64,000 nt of DNA from Pseudisothecium myosuroides (lineage: Eukaryota > Streptophyta > Bryopsida > Hypnales > Lembophyllaceae). The stretch lies in assembly GCA_951799445.1 (NCBI GenBank), contig OX637289.1:10073321-10137320 (forward strand). Reading direction: 5' to 3'. A program made the translations under genes and the position numbers. Under the pieces are notes generated by a model that was not told the origin of the DNA, made no database searches, and saw nothing but the letters and a program-made list of their open reading frames with translations. This document shows, in pieces, positions 1 through 12,388 of the stretch (its first letter is position 1; each line of letters begins with the position of its first letter).

Positions 1-1024
1 AAAAGTACCAGATTTTGAAAAAAAACATTTTTGGCACATGTAACCGTAGGATCCTATAGTATGCTAGTTTAAAAAGACGTGGAAAAAAATTCAAATTTTC
101 CAACATGCGGATTGGAAGATATTAGCGTTTGTATTGGTAGACATTTTTTTCTTCGTCCCTACGAAAAACAAGGCAGCTGCACTTCACAAGGTAACATTTG
201 TATGAAAAAATGTCCAAAATGGTGGTGCTTCTTTGAATTCTTTTTTTGAAACAAGTTGGCTACATGCTTAAAAAAATTCAAATCATTTGGAATTGTACAA
301 CATATAGGAAAAAAATAGTAAGTAGAAAGAAGTAGATAATGATTCAAAATTCAAAATTATTAAGAATTTAATTATGGAATTGAAAAATGTCAATTCCAAT
401 GGTTGTAATGTTATTATAAACAATCTATATCCTATGATTTTATTTTTTTCAAAATATATTGAAAATTGAGTGAAATAAACAACTTCAAAGTTTATTTTAG
501 AGTAGAGAATCCATAATTGCCCGCAAACTAAAACTCCTCATAACTTTTGACTCATATTAGAAAAGTTGGGTTAGATTATTGTGATGCCTTTTAGACAGTA
601 GAAGCCATTTCAGTGCCAACCTCTGTGCCAACTTAGTATCAAAGATGGCACCAAATTATCTTGATTGTGTTTCAATGCACCATATTCTCATGCCCTGAAG
701 TTCTTGATGCATTGATTGAAACGGAATGATTCAAAGCTTTCCATGTATACATAAATCTAGAAAACCAATTTCAAATTTTTGTTTCTGAAAAAAGTGATTT
801 TTTTTAATCTGCCCGGACTACCTGAGTTGAGATTCAAATAACATATTAGGCCATAACTTATGATTCCTATTTCCAAATGCCATGAAATTTAGTGCATATG
901 AAAGATATTCCTCATCCCCACCTTTTGTTAAAACTTCAGTCTAAATATGTAAATCTCTAGTCACATGTACCTGTCCGAAATCACTATGTCGCTAAAAATA
1001 GCAGGTTGGTCTTTTAGGGGTTAA
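1..1024. mobile_element. TTAA-flanked non-autonomous element, left end cut by window (copy A)
   Basis: The right end reads CTTTTAGGGGTTAA at 1011-1024, the inverse of the CCCCTAAAG...TTAA ends found on other copies. The body aligns by eye along its length with copy C (16679-17608): both share the Lys-rich-looking AT tracts, the block around position 364-377 and the phrase CTAAAAATAGCAGG just before the right end. About 60 bp of the left end lies outside the window. There is no long open frame. It belongs to the family interpreted here as piggyBac-type MITEs. Confidence 0.7.
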
Positions 1025-3620
1025 ACTCCACATTGTACAATAAAAATTGAATGACTCAAATAGTTCGGTTGTAAAATTATTGTACCGACTGTACAACCGG
1101 ATTCAAATCCTAACATTAGCAATTCTATTTGATTGAAATCCTAAATTTCAAATATAAAGCCAATTAGTATGCAATTATAATATACTTGGCATGATTTAAA
1201 CTTGGCAAACCACCAACCATTTGATGGATAAGGATTCACCTTGCCAACATATATACCAAGCTCTAAAATGAAAAGGTTCGTTATGTTGGAAGGGTTACTT
1301 GTGTATACAAACATTCATTCACACATAAAAACTTTTAGGCATTAGAGAGATCATCAACTTTGCTATCAACATCTACATTGCCGATGAGATATAGCTCAAG
1401 GTTAGAAAATAAACCTACAACCATAAACTTAGGGTATTGTAATACATATGGCTAAGATTCGCGATACCCTTGAGATATGAGGTTGGAAATCTAAGGTTCT
1501 TTCCCTCCATTAGCTAGAATTATGTCCAATTATCATTAAATCGGCTGCAACCCTCATTTTTTTTTACTTAATTCTAGTGCGTAGGATTCTCGTTTTCAAA
1601 TGTTTTTTTTTTCAAAATCAATTAGCTCATTATACAATAGCTATCCGATTCTCCCCATACATTGATATGGGGACCGTTCGGTTTCTAAGATAGTCCTATC
1701 ATTTGTGAAGGTATGATTCGGCACTTAGTTACCGAAATTGAATTTCCACGTCATATTCTCAAGGGTCCAAGTCACCTTAGGCCATTCACATGATGGCATG
1801 TGGCACTTTTTAACAAAAATGATTTAATTTATGCCGAATTTGACCTTCACATATGGTATTAAGGGTGAAAAGAATGCATCCGCCCTGCATTGCCGGAACC
1901 CACAAACGATCAGAACAACCAAGCTTTCGTTCAATTCTATCCTCTGAAGCTGAAAATTCTGCCGTTTGAATAAGAAGCAAGAAAAGAAGAACCCAAATGC
2001 AGTAACTTGCACGACAAAACTTGCGAAATGCACATCGCTTGAGTTTCTCTTACATCAGTCCATCATAGCCATTTGTTGAGTTAGCTTAACTAAATTACCA
2101 ACCTGCGAGGTATGCCACGGCAGATCTCCGAGAGTGGGATTTGAGCTAAAGACCTTCAGTAGACTCTCCTTCCTGCGTACCAATCCCCATGGCAAGCTTG
2201 GCAAGTAAGAAGTCATTAACGGACCCCACCGTCGTTGCGGCTGCTTCTTTCGTGGGGCCTGCGTGTCTGGCTGGCAGGGAAGGTGCCTGCCTGCCGGAGT
2301 GGACGAGCTGGACAAGCAACTGCTACGTGCAAACAAGGTAAAGACAATGAGGAGATTCAGCCCGCAGTTTCAAATATTCGGGAATTAATATTAGATCCGT
2401 CCTCCTCGAGGTTTGTGCGCTTTCTATTAACTACTGGCCCCAGAAAAGTTAAGTCGGAAGGAATTGCCTGCTCAACGAACTCCAAGTTCTCCAACCCGTA
2501 ATTCATTTTCTGTACTGAAAATCCAAGTCTTTTCCTTGACGTGCGGAGACGAATCTGCTTCAAAACTGCGCTTTCAATTCCTCCGTCTTATTATAGGACA
2601 GTCAGCCAATTCGCAAGAATGTCAAGCACGGTTCTCGCTTTTCCTCAACTCCTATGACTCGCTACAGTAATAGTTTCGCTGAGGCATGCCAACTTGTGCG
2701 AACTCTAAGCATGCATAATTTTCTATTTTTAGTATGACCAGGTTTTTAATATTCTTTTTAGCTAGTCAAAGAGGATTATAACGTGCCAAAGAATGCATTA
2801 TTTGGATAGCGTATGCAAAAGTGATACGGGTGCAATGCTGTATTGGCAGATGATCGAAATCGACATAAGTTCTACTGTTGGGCGAGGTGACTGACATTCT
2901 TAAAAATCAATATGTAACGGTTGCGAATGATTTGGAAATGTTGGATTTAGTCTTCACAATTAGGTGTGGTTACCTTACAGCATGTCAATTCCTGAAACTG
3001 CAAGCAACCACTGGGATACAATGGAAGGTAATTGATTGCGTAACATGCTCGTACCTTGTCAGCCATGAATTTGGAGTGTCAAGTGTCCTTGCTGAAGTAT
3101 AAACACCTTTGTCCATCCGGACCCGTGATTATACTGCCGTTGCAGATGCACTTCGCCTCCCGAATTTGTAGATCGGCTTACTGCCATGGACGTAAAACTT
3201 TAGATGGAAGCAAATGGTTTATTTAACCCTTCAATTCCAAACGAGGGTGTACCCGGGATATACCCTTAACGCAGACATATACCCTTCGTCAACAAGTTTG
3301 AGTTTCCCCTCCTGTACCACGGGACCCAGTTACAAAGAAAGGTATAAGTAGCATCCCAGCCTGATAAACATGAAAAAGTTACCTTCTGACTTGATCAGCA
3401 AATGTAAGTTAAGTTACTGAATTCCTGAAGGCTTTTCTAAGTTATACTCCGTATAACTTATCAACCAATTCTCAATCCTCGTAAACTAATAGATGCGCAC
3501 TACAGTAGGTCCACATGAACCTTGCAAGACGCGCTTGCAGTGACTGATTCCTAGGCATTTGACTAGTGCCCTGAATGGCAAGCCTAATGATTACAGGAAT
3601 AACAGATGCTCTCTTACGGA
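1025..3620. other. Intergenic, no supported gene (apart from a short MITE)
   Basis: This is AT-rich sequence up to about 1.85 kb, then sequence of more balanced composition from 1.85 to 3.6 kb. Several short open frames occur on both strands, for example a 48-codon minus-strand frame opening with ATG near 2508 and ending near 2357, preceded by an AG-ending acceptor-like stretch. None shows a motif that I recognise or a matching second exon. The balanced composition could mark a decayed gene or the far downstream part of the minus-strand locus at 3628-4107. Confidence 0.4.
1697..1858. mobile_element. Short MITE with TACCATA...GATTCGGCA ends (copy 1)
   Basis: The left end TATCATTTGTGAAGGT and the right end, read inverted as TACCATATGTGAAGGT, form terminal inverted repeats; both continue into GATTCGGCA or AATTCGGCA. 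The same ends bound 36513-36780 and 54267-54471. The 162 bp have no coding capacity. The superfamily is not clear to me. Confidence 0.55.
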
Positions 3621-3627
3621 CCGGGTC

Positions 3628-4107
3628 TCATCGGAGATATGCTTCAATGTTGATCCATCGGGTCTCACGCTGGCGCTGTAGATACTCCTCAAAGAGTCGG
3701 TCAAGCCCCCATTCCCCTGTTTCCAGCATGATGTCTAAAATTTCTTTCACTTGTTCGAAAACTCAATCCTGCACGCAGTTTCAATGTTGAAATACTTAGC
3801 TCTGTACTGGTGCTAGAGGAATCGACCAATAATTAACCAGGGTCAATATCTGCAAAGTCTAAAAAAGTTGCTACATACTTTTGAAAAACACAAAGACGGT
3901 TGTTACAGCCCAGTCAAACAGATTGTTGTTCCACTCGCTGAGCACTAAAATTCATTTAAACAAGGGCTTCTTTGCACTGAGTACACCCAGCATGCAACAG
4001 GGTTTCCTCCATTGGATGCTGGATCGCCTACATTCGCCTTGCATTAAATATTCGTCCACCAGCTCCAATGCCTTGATAAACATCCCAGATGAAGACCCCC
4101 CAAATCC
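3628..4107 (-). CDS. Two in-phase exons of an unidentified protein (partial or decayed gene)
   Basis: I do not recognise the family. Reading the minus strand, an exon from about 4107 to 3987 encodes a Gly/Ser stretch and then an amphipathic helix containing MFIKALELVDEYLMQGEC. It ends at a GT donor after one base of a codon. A second exon from 3749 to 3628 supplies the other two bases and encodes a charged helical C-terminus containing GEWGLDRLFEEYLQ and ending WINIEAYLR followed by a stop. The fit of phase and the protein-like composition support real coding history. A possible earlier exon near 4158-4225 (containing DVQRLSAILALSQILL) does not join in phase, so the locus may be a pseudogene or the model may be incomplete. 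It lies about 0.8 kb downstream of the patatin gene on the same strand, leaving little room for a separate promoter. Confidence 0.35.
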
Positions 4108-4912
4108 CTGATACTAGCTTCAGGGTGCACTTTGACGGTCCTCGTAATTCACAAAACCTCGAGAATGGAGTCAGCAGGATTTGTGATAAGGCCAAAATGG
4201 CTGATAGGCGCTGCACGTCATCCCACTTAAATAGGTTTTCAAAAATCTAATAAAAAATTTACAATGATCTACTACATCAGAAATGCACAGTAAAGGGTCA
4301 GCCCCAACAGAGTATGAAAAGGATCTCATTGACCTTTAGTTTTTTAAATACACAAGAATCCTCTACACTTTAATAGGACCTCCGTCGCCTTCCATAATCT
4401 AAAAAATGCTGGGTCTGCATGACGATAAGAACTGCAGCCAACCGAATTCTATTGCAATGAGTCGCACTGAGCGACCGACTTCTTCTGTCCATGAATTCAA
4501 CAGTGCTGGTCAGTGTCAAGTACTGACAACCACAAACCTTCAGTCTCTCACACACCGGAAGAGAGATTAGAGACGCATATAATGAAAACCGGCATAATAA
4601 AAATAGCAGGGCATGTATGAAAACTATCGTCTAGTGTAAACTGAGCTGTGAGAAACACAGCACGGGGCTGGGCAACAAGGTACCTCGAACATTAAAAGAG
4701 AAAAAAGAAACCGAGAAGTATTTCATAAACTCAATCGACAAGTCGCAATTTGAAAGTTTCATAGAGAAAAAATAGTTGGTGCTATGAAAAAATTATTTAC
4801 AGTTTCAGTTATACATTCTGCCAAAGGTGTACATTTTTATGTACACTTTCGATGACCCTGGCATGTCTGCAAAGAATGCTAATTTACAAATGAAATGTAG
4901 GCCAATCTCTCA

Positions 4913-7900
4913 CTATGTAAAGATGTTGAAATAATCTTTGTATCGCCTTGAACTACTAGGTTGGGAGCTGTAAGAATGCACCTTCGAGTACGATGTCTGG
5001 TAAGAGTTGTCATAGTATATCAATGAACCAGGATGGTAGTCATCGTAGTCAGAGTAACTTGATGATCTTGAGGTCCTTGACTGCGACGACCTGGAAAACG
5101 ACGATAGACTCCGCAAAGTTCGAGACGATTCGGATTCAGGCTGTGGGTAGGAATAAGTAGAATATACGGGATTCATGTAAGAGGATTGCGGTGTGGCATA
5201 GAGGGAGTCCTGGCCGCTGTGAGTGGCCTCGAAGGGGTTGTCAAAGAATGTCAGGGATGGAAAGTATGGGAATGTAACGTATACACTTTCTTGATGCTCA
5301 ACATAGCTCTCCATCACATAGTCCATGGTAGTTTTCAATTTAGGTGCCGGCTCCAGTTGCGGCACCCAGCCTGGAGGCGACTTTGTCGGATTGGAGTCGG
5401 GTGTCACGCGAAGTGTTGGAGGCATTGCAGTAAAAGTCGATTGTTTAGTGAGTCTCTTTTTGGCAAAAATTGATTTAGCGTCCAGCCGTGCATTTCGTTC
5501 TTGAGATAGAAATTGTGCAAACCTGTAATATACAATTCAATGGAACGTGTGAGCAAGCAGCAACGGATGGCAATCTCACATGGGACAGTACTAATGAATT
5601 TGCACTATCCCGATTCTGTATCCAAATATTGCTAGAAAATCAAGAGCACATACCTTCGCAGAGCTTCCCCATTTGTTTCGCCAGTCGGGATGGGCACAAG
5701 ATCGCCTGTATTAAAGTCTCGCTCTGCAACCGGCTCATTTAAAAGGTTCTTCGCAGTCTGCACAAGCCTATCCAAATTTGACTTTGACGAATCGTCGAGT
5801 GACACCGCAGACCCTTCGAGTGAATCGGTCTGCATTCAGATGAGATGAAACGCTTGAGCAGAAGAATTTCATAAAATCTCACCGAAGCTAATTGTAATAA
5901 AATATCCTTTTTGACTTTGAATTATGCAATCACTGAAGGTCCTTAAAATATCTTTTCATTCAACATGGTCAAGATTCAACACAGAGTCTCAACTAGACAC
6001 TTAACATTTTTGGATCGCAATAAGGTTAATTGCATCGTAGAATCCTCATACCGTTATCCGTAAGTAATTTCTGGATGAATCTTTAGATCCGAAAATAATA
6101 CTGAGGTTGTAGTCCACCATATCCGAGCTAGCATTGAATACCATGTCAACGAGCGGAGCTTCGCCATCATGCACCATCCAGTCAAGTACTCCCCATTTCG
6201 AAACTTCCTCTGCCTCATAGCCGTGTACTTGATTACCCGTTCCCAGCGACAGAACCAATAGATCGTCGTAGCCCTATCACAGAACAAGGGGACAGCTAAA
6301 TGTTATCGTTGTTAACGCAAGCATGTCCTTTCAGTTACAAGGTTTCACCAAAGTGTTTATCGACAAATTTGCAGTTGTTGAAATTTTGAGGCTTTAGATA
6401 TGCATATCCAACAAACAGTTCTCAGCATCATAATCTTCACCGATCAAGGTGCAGACCATGCTGATTTTAACATACCTCGTAATTAACTCGATCTGAGCAT
6501 ATTCCTCCACTTCTCACTTCTTTAATGGCCTGAGTGATCGCAACATACGTCTGGCCGCCATATATAACAACTTGTTAGTTCATAGACGAAATAGATTCAT
6601 TTGCATGACCAAATTCGTCGTAAGCAAGCCAGACGGATAGATAGTACACCTGAGAAGCAATGAGGGAAAGCAATTTTCAAAGACAAGGGGGAATTACGTC
6701 ACCCCAACTACAAGAAAATTCTACACTGGACTGAGAGGTATTTCAGACAATTACCGGGTTGTTCACAGCGATGCCACCATCAACCAGATTGTACTCTCTC
6801 CTACGGGGAGGATTCCGGGATTTATCAATAAGAGTAAAGTTGACAGGCGGAAAGTACGTCGGAGCTGCCGTTGTAGAGCGGCACACTTGTTGCAAAGGTG
6901 CGTTTTCGAGGACATTTGCTTTAGCCTGAGAAATACCAAATTTCATAAGCTGAGAACTTCCACGGAGTCCCGGATCCAGACTTGATACGCTGTTCAATGA
7001 AATTTTCTTGAAATTGCTAGACTCAGTGTAGAACAATCACCGAGAAACTTCCAAAAATACAGGCACGTCCACTTCTTGTATCCTTACAATATGCATATAC
7101 AGGCATTCTCTCACGTTTAATGCAGGATTTGATTAATGGCATATTGTTCCACCAGCGAGAAGCAAGGTAAAGTTGAAAACAAAATGTACCTTCGTTGAAG
7201 AGAAGAAAACTGGTTGCTGTAACTTGATATCATATGCGGGAATGATCACGGAGGTAAGCATGCTATCCAGAAACGTGTCGTCGTCAAAATATTGCGAAAT
7301 AAGATCTTCCAGACCTTCCGCTCTGTATTTCGGTCCCCCAAGCGATTTTAAATTTCTTCGCATTTGCCCGAAAGGACCCCTGTCCAAAAGAGACAGCAAT
7401 GACCAAATTTTTTTAGTATTTTCAGCAGTCAAAAGCAAAACCTGCGCCTATCTGGCATATCCAACTTTGACATCCGAACACCGCTCAAGGTAAGTATGGA
7501 ATTCGAAATCACCAAAAAAATTGCAGGGGATGGTGGGAAAAGTACCTTGATTTTGGGAATATTCTACGTGCATGTTTCCTATAGAATTGAGTAATTTCAG
7601 ACGCGTCGAACATAGGTCTTTTCGGAATTTCTCTACTGGGAGCAGCGAGCATTGCCGTGATCAAACCTCCCGTGCTCGTTCCAGCTATTAAATCAAAATA
7701 ATCTACAATTCGCATGTCCGGCCCGTCCAACTCCTGCAATTACCGAAACCCATTAGAGTTCTGACACCGCGTCGCACGCCACGAACCGATTTCAACTTCG
7801 ATATTCCGGTGAGAAGGTGACCATTTCACATATCCAATTGCTGTAACGTGATTTTCAATGGAGAATTTTGTTTAAATGTCTGGCAATTTCGCACCTTCGA

Positions 7901-8528
7901 TTGGCTTCAAACATTGCAACAAATTCACAATTGTGAACATCTGTGGCAGCGTTAGTGCGACGAAAAAATTAAGATTCGAATCAAGCCTCTAGTGGTGGTC
8001 GAACACGAAGTTTGTAACTGCTGGGATACGGTGGGAAACCCAATACCCCTGCTATGCGCTGGCATATATATTAGTGCTTTACCAAGATATTAGAGGAGCT
8101 CTAGATCTAATGTATGCGAGATATACTTTACTCATACCTGGTGTATACCAGCCTAAGACTTCCACCACAGTGTTCTGGTGAATATCATCTGGTAATACAC
8201 TGGTGTATGGGCCAGCATAGAGCAGTGGTACAGGGTTTCCAACCTTATACAGTAAGTCCACGAAAAGGTTTGAATTTGAAGCTTGTGAACCCTATTACAG
8301 TATAGTATCGAGGTTAAGTGCATCTGAGCTTGCACGAAATTATTGAAAGACGTTAGGGGCAGGGAAAAGTAATATTCTGAGATGAGAACAGACCTGCAGG
8401 TACGTCTCAAGTTGTTCAAGAATGGTTGCAGGGATGATTCCCCGCACTCCACCACCATCGATGCTGAGGATTGTAACACGTCGACCCAGATTGCCCGACG
8501 GTTCTGTTACCTCATATCTCGCAGCCAT
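4913..8528 (-). CDS. Patatin-like phospholipase with Ser/Tyr-rich C-terminal tail
   Basis: Patatin-family lipid acyl hydrolase, expected to release fatty acids from phospho- or galactolipids using a Ser-Asp dyad. Eight exons on the minus strand join in frame: 8528-8394, 7733-7546, 7379-7190, 6925-6755, 6550-6476, 6273-6052, 5829-5654 and 5522-4913, giving 588 aa. The oxyanion motif DGGGVRG is at residues 24-30, the nucleophile motif GTSTG at 63-67 (Ser65) and the catalytic DGG at 220-222 within [10 protein letters not shown]. Further family blocks are [17 protein letters not shown] and [10 protein letters not shown]. The patatin core ends near residue 395; typical members are about 380-430 aa. 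The remaining ~190 residues begin with a basic stretch and become very rich in Ser and Tyr, which is unusual. No signal peptide is evident. I chose the ATG at 8528 because a TATA box at 8742-8749 places the transcript start downstream of the earlier in-frame ATG at 8729. Confidence 0.93.
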
Positions 8529-8655
8529 TCCTTCTACCTTTCTCCCGATCGATTTTCTGAGTGTGTGCGGAGTTCCTAGAGTAGTCGATCCCGGAGAGGA
8601 ATGCTGGAGGCGGCGAACAGGTGAAGTCGGAGGCGAGGGAGGTGGAAGGGAGCAT
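8512..8655 (-). promoter_or_regulatory. Upstream ORF overlapping the patatin start codon
   Basis: In the predicted 5' leader the first ATG (8655) opens a 47-codon frame that differs from the main frame. It stops at 8512, just inside the main coding sequence that begins at 8528. An overlapping upstream ORF of this kind generally lowers translation of the main frame. The peptide (beginning [11 protein letters not shown]) has no features that I recognise. Confidence 0.4.
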
Positions 8656-8741
8656 AACGAGTAATAGTGTGCTGATTTCTTTCGCAACAATGGCTCCTTC
8701 CCAGACCCGCAAATTATGGCCCCCTTCATGACACTATCATC

Positions 8742-8749
8742 TATTTATA
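8742..8749 (-). promoter_or_regulatory. TATA box of the patatin-like gene
   Basis: The minus strand reads TATAAATA here, in the context ATATAAATAGATG. Plant transcription normally starts about 25-35 bp downstream, that is near 8712-8722. This leaves a 5' leader of about 190 nt before the ATG at 8528. Confidence 0.6.
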
Positions 8750-11563
8750 TTCATATCCCACGCAAATTGTTGTTGACGTCACAGCAGTTCCGGACAGCTG
8801 CAATGTTCCTTAAAACTTGGGATAGACGCTACCTTCATTAACACTACACCTCTGATCAATAACTTCGTTATTGCCTCAAAATCCATACTGAGCAAACCTT
8901 CAACACAATTCTAGAAAATAAACGCGTTGAACAATCAAAAGCCGCCAGAACATACTGTAGATCGAATCTTCTGAGGAGTACCTACTACCTACAGCACCAC
9001 CAAGGAATTCGGCTCAGGAAGCAACGCTGCGCCACCCTAATTGACACACCAACTTCGTGTGCGATGACACCAATCTGGAAACAGTGAATTGTAAGTTACA
9101 AATAATAGTCAACAATTATGGCCATCTTGCGTTGACTGTTAGCTTCCATTCCCCATGTGCACGCTGACACAGCTGTTTCACGATACTGTTGTGGTGAGCC
9201 CCACCTCGAACAGCCAGCAAGAGAGTGATGTCAGTACAGCAGTAATTCGTGAACAAAGTTAGGTGTCAAATTGTCAATATCCCTGGCTCCAGCGTAAACG
9301 AGTGAATGAAGCAAAAAACCAGTGTGATGGAGTAATTTAACATAAACTTAATTTTCTTTCTCGTTAAGCTAAGCTTAACTGTAATATCCAGATGGACGTC
9401 GGCACGGACTAAAGCCCTGCTGGCAAATCGAGTAAGTTCATTGTGCTGTCAGGACTGTTAAGTCCCATCCGACCAAGTCTGATAGACTAACAGACTCATT
9501 CACAGTTTCGTGTTCAGATATTATGTCATAAGATTCGCACTACGTAGCTCTGGATCTCGAGAAATAAAGAACAAAGTAGAAGTAATGAATGGGCAGTAAA
9601 GGAAATTGTTTCTTCGGAAGTTTGTTACAGACGTTCTCAACTGCGCCTAAACCTAAAGTTGAGATTGAAAAGATTTTTTCCCCATAAATGTACTTTCATC
9701 TATCTAGCATTTCCAATCACATTCTATGTAATTTACTCATTATGTATTGCTCTGCGAAAATAAATCGTATGCCGAGGGTCTTCTTGAGAAGCTATTTCGA
9801 TGCAATAGAGGAACGAAGATCAAAAGTAATACAATAATTCAACTAAGTTGCCAACAAATACACACCAAGTCCCGGATAGTCCTGGTGAATGTAAATCGAC
9901 ATGAATATCAACATATATTCAACAACAACTTCAATACATCGGGTGATTGTTCAACATGTACCGTGATCCGAGAATGGTCAACCTCAAACTTCCGGAAGAT
10001 CTTCGATAGAAGAGTTGTGAAATGATCGTCGGCTAGTGATCTCCCCTCATAGAAGAGGTACATACGGTGCCAGCATTCTCATCACTTTCAGAGATTCTCT
10101 CCCATTTGTAACCAATACACCGTAAAGGACTCCCAGTAACCAAATGCATCCCTCCCTAACGCCACCGTGACATGAGAACAGAGGTCAACATCCTTGGAAC
10201 AAGAGTTATCACTGGCAAAGTGGCAGTGTCAAAGGTCTCACTCGCTGCGAATACGTAAGTAATGTCAGTCCAAATCCCGTTCATATAATCTCCTTCACCG
10301 AAATTCTCGTCAAGATCCAACGCCGGCTACGTATCTCTATGTCAAACGAACATCAATGCGCGTGGTCAATGCTCCGGGCATCAATAAAAACTCAATCATG
10401 AAGCATCTGCAGCCGACCGAGCTGTGAGATTATCTTAGAGCTGTCGATCCTCTTCCAGAACACGAGTATGGGGTCACATACCCCCTCAAGAAAACATATC
10501 ACACTCACAACTCGAGTAAAATTTGTCCCAGATTTGTAGCTCATACTCCGCCCAGAGATTTGAGTAACAACCTGCATCGTTCCCTCCTTTCCCTCATTAT
10601 GAGATGAAGTCAAGATCCTTTGAGCAAGAGCTATTACTGGCATGCAAAGCTAGGTTCACTCGTTGCGACGACGTCGAGACACGCACACAATCTCCAAAAC
10701 CGAAATACTCATCAACATTCGACGCCGCAGAGCTGAGATCTCAGCTCTGCTTCGATCATAATTCCTAACATCTACAATCGGACTCCCAACATCAAAGCGC
10801 AAATTATAAACATTAAAGCGCGAGGTTATCATAGCTCCGCGCATCCCGAAAAAAACTCAAACCAAAAATTTGCACGCAACCGATCGGACACGACAAAGAT
10901 CCTGCAAGAATAGCTCAACTTCAACAGCAAAAGACATCGTAATTCCGGTAGCGCAATACCAATCCTGTAACCCGAATGCTGAGACTCAAAATTTCGTTAA
11001 CATGATCGATCCAAAAAGCGATGGCATTCAATCGCGCGCGCTACATACACTAGATATGGCCTGTGTACTCTGCCTCGAATCGAAGCTCGCAAATGCAATT
11101 GAACTCCACTGCAAAATCGGAGCAACGGTCACAACGGAGCTCGCCATCAGTAGACTCTCGAGAAGCACAAGGACTGAAGGGCCGATGCGCTGATGCCTGA
11201 GACGAAGATTGATGAGCCCAATCTTTCATCATAGCATAGACAGTCGAGACTAATCTGCTCACTAATCAATTCTGTATTCGCCATTACTCTCTCCATTAGG
11301 GTAATCACCAGTCTTCTGACGAGCTCTGTTATTAGCACTCTCACTAAATTTCTCATTAAATCTTAGATTAAATCTTAGATTACTTCACAAAATCTCTCAT
11401 TAATCTCTATCTAATCTCTCGAGGACCCTCACAACAGTAGCCTTCAACTAATCGTGATGATGCGTCCCACATAAATACTTACGATACGAACTGACCAGTG
11501 ACCAGTGACCACTGCTTGAGATTTAGGATTAGGGTTTGATTGTTTGATTCATGATATGTTGTT
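8750..11563. other. Intergenic region upstream of the patatin gene
   Basis: Mixed-composition, non-repetitive DNA with no supported gene. It contains a diverged tandem duplication (10173-10890, listed separately) and short tandem copies of TTAGATTAAATC at 11354-11382. A telomere-like AGGGTTTG (telo-box-like) sits near 11530, just before the Tc1-derived miniature element. Short open frames here carry no recognisable motifs. Confidence 0.4.
10173..10890. repeat. Diverged tandem duplication, unit about 425 bp
   Basis: Blocks in 10173-10450 recur in the same order at 10598-10890. Examples are CAAGAGTTATCACTGGCA against CAAGAGCTATTACTGGCA, AATCTCCTTCACCGAAAT against AATCTCCAAAACCGAAAT, and CCGACCGAGCTGTGAG against CAACCGATCGGACAC. 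Divergence is substantial, so the duplication is old. Neither unit has a long open frame. Confidence 0.5.
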
Positions 11564-12071
11564 GTACTGTACATTACCGTGGGGTCCAGTTCATTTACAA
11601 CTTTTTGCATCCTTGCAGTTTTCACTAGGAAGTTCAGAAATTTGGGTAAGCTGTATCATGCTAAAAAATGGACTAATTTTCAAACCGGAAGTTGTGTTGG
11701 ATTCATCGACAAGAGTATTTTATCATCATAACTAATACGTACATGTGAAATTCAAAATCATACAACATTTTGGACGGTTTTTTGTACACCATCTACCATC
11801 TAGTGGTACCACCCTTTGCCAAAATTACTACTCGCATTCTATCGGGCATGTTCAAAATGAATGTTTGTAGTTCTTTGTAAAGACACTTCATTCCATATCG
11901 CTTGAATTGCTTGTATGGTTTCTTGCTTGTTCTTGAATTGCTTGTATGATTTCTTGCTTGTTCTTCACACAAATCAGTTCATTTTTGAGCATGCTAGAGC
12001 TTTCTAAAGTTGCTCAACTTTCTAGTGAAAATTGACTGAAAAATTTGCAAATGAACTGTACTCAAATGTAC
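11564..12071. mobile_element. Tc1-derived miniature element with ~110 bp inverted ends
   Basis: The left end (from GTACTGTACATTACCG) and the inverted right end (GTACATTTGAGTACAG) share a long imperfect inverted repeat, including TTTTCACTAG and CATGCT.AAAAATG. Between them the minus strand at about 11955-11805 still reads as the C-terminus of a Tc1-type transposase (AIWNEVSLQ, then after a frame slip NMPDRMRVVILAKGGTTRW). This resembles the C-termini of the two larger copies at 40.7 kb and 42.4 kb. It is an internally deleted derivative and cannot move by itself. Confidence 0.65.
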
Positions 12072-12388
12072 ACTAATTTGTCCAATTAAGGTATATGACC
12101 TATTTCCAACAATGTTAAGCATTTTACAAATGCCCAATTGAGAGATGGGGGGGGGATGGTTTTCTCCAGTCATGGAATAGAAATAATGAAGATTGCACAA
12201 TATTATTCTAATTTTTCATCAAGTTCGGAATTAGTAGAAATTAAAGAATTGTAAATTATAGTTCAACTTGTTCAAGATGTGTAGGAAAATCTATTTCTGA
12301 GAAGCGCAAAACTGAAAAACTAGCTTTCGGTGGCACACAAAACAAAGAATACAAGAAACCAAAAATCAATATGTTAGGGTTTTATATC

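Noticed and set aside
8528..8729. Using the upstream in-frame ATG at 8729 as the patatin start
   Set aside because: It is only about 13 bp from the TATA box, so it should lie outside the transcript, and the extra 67 residues lack conserved features.
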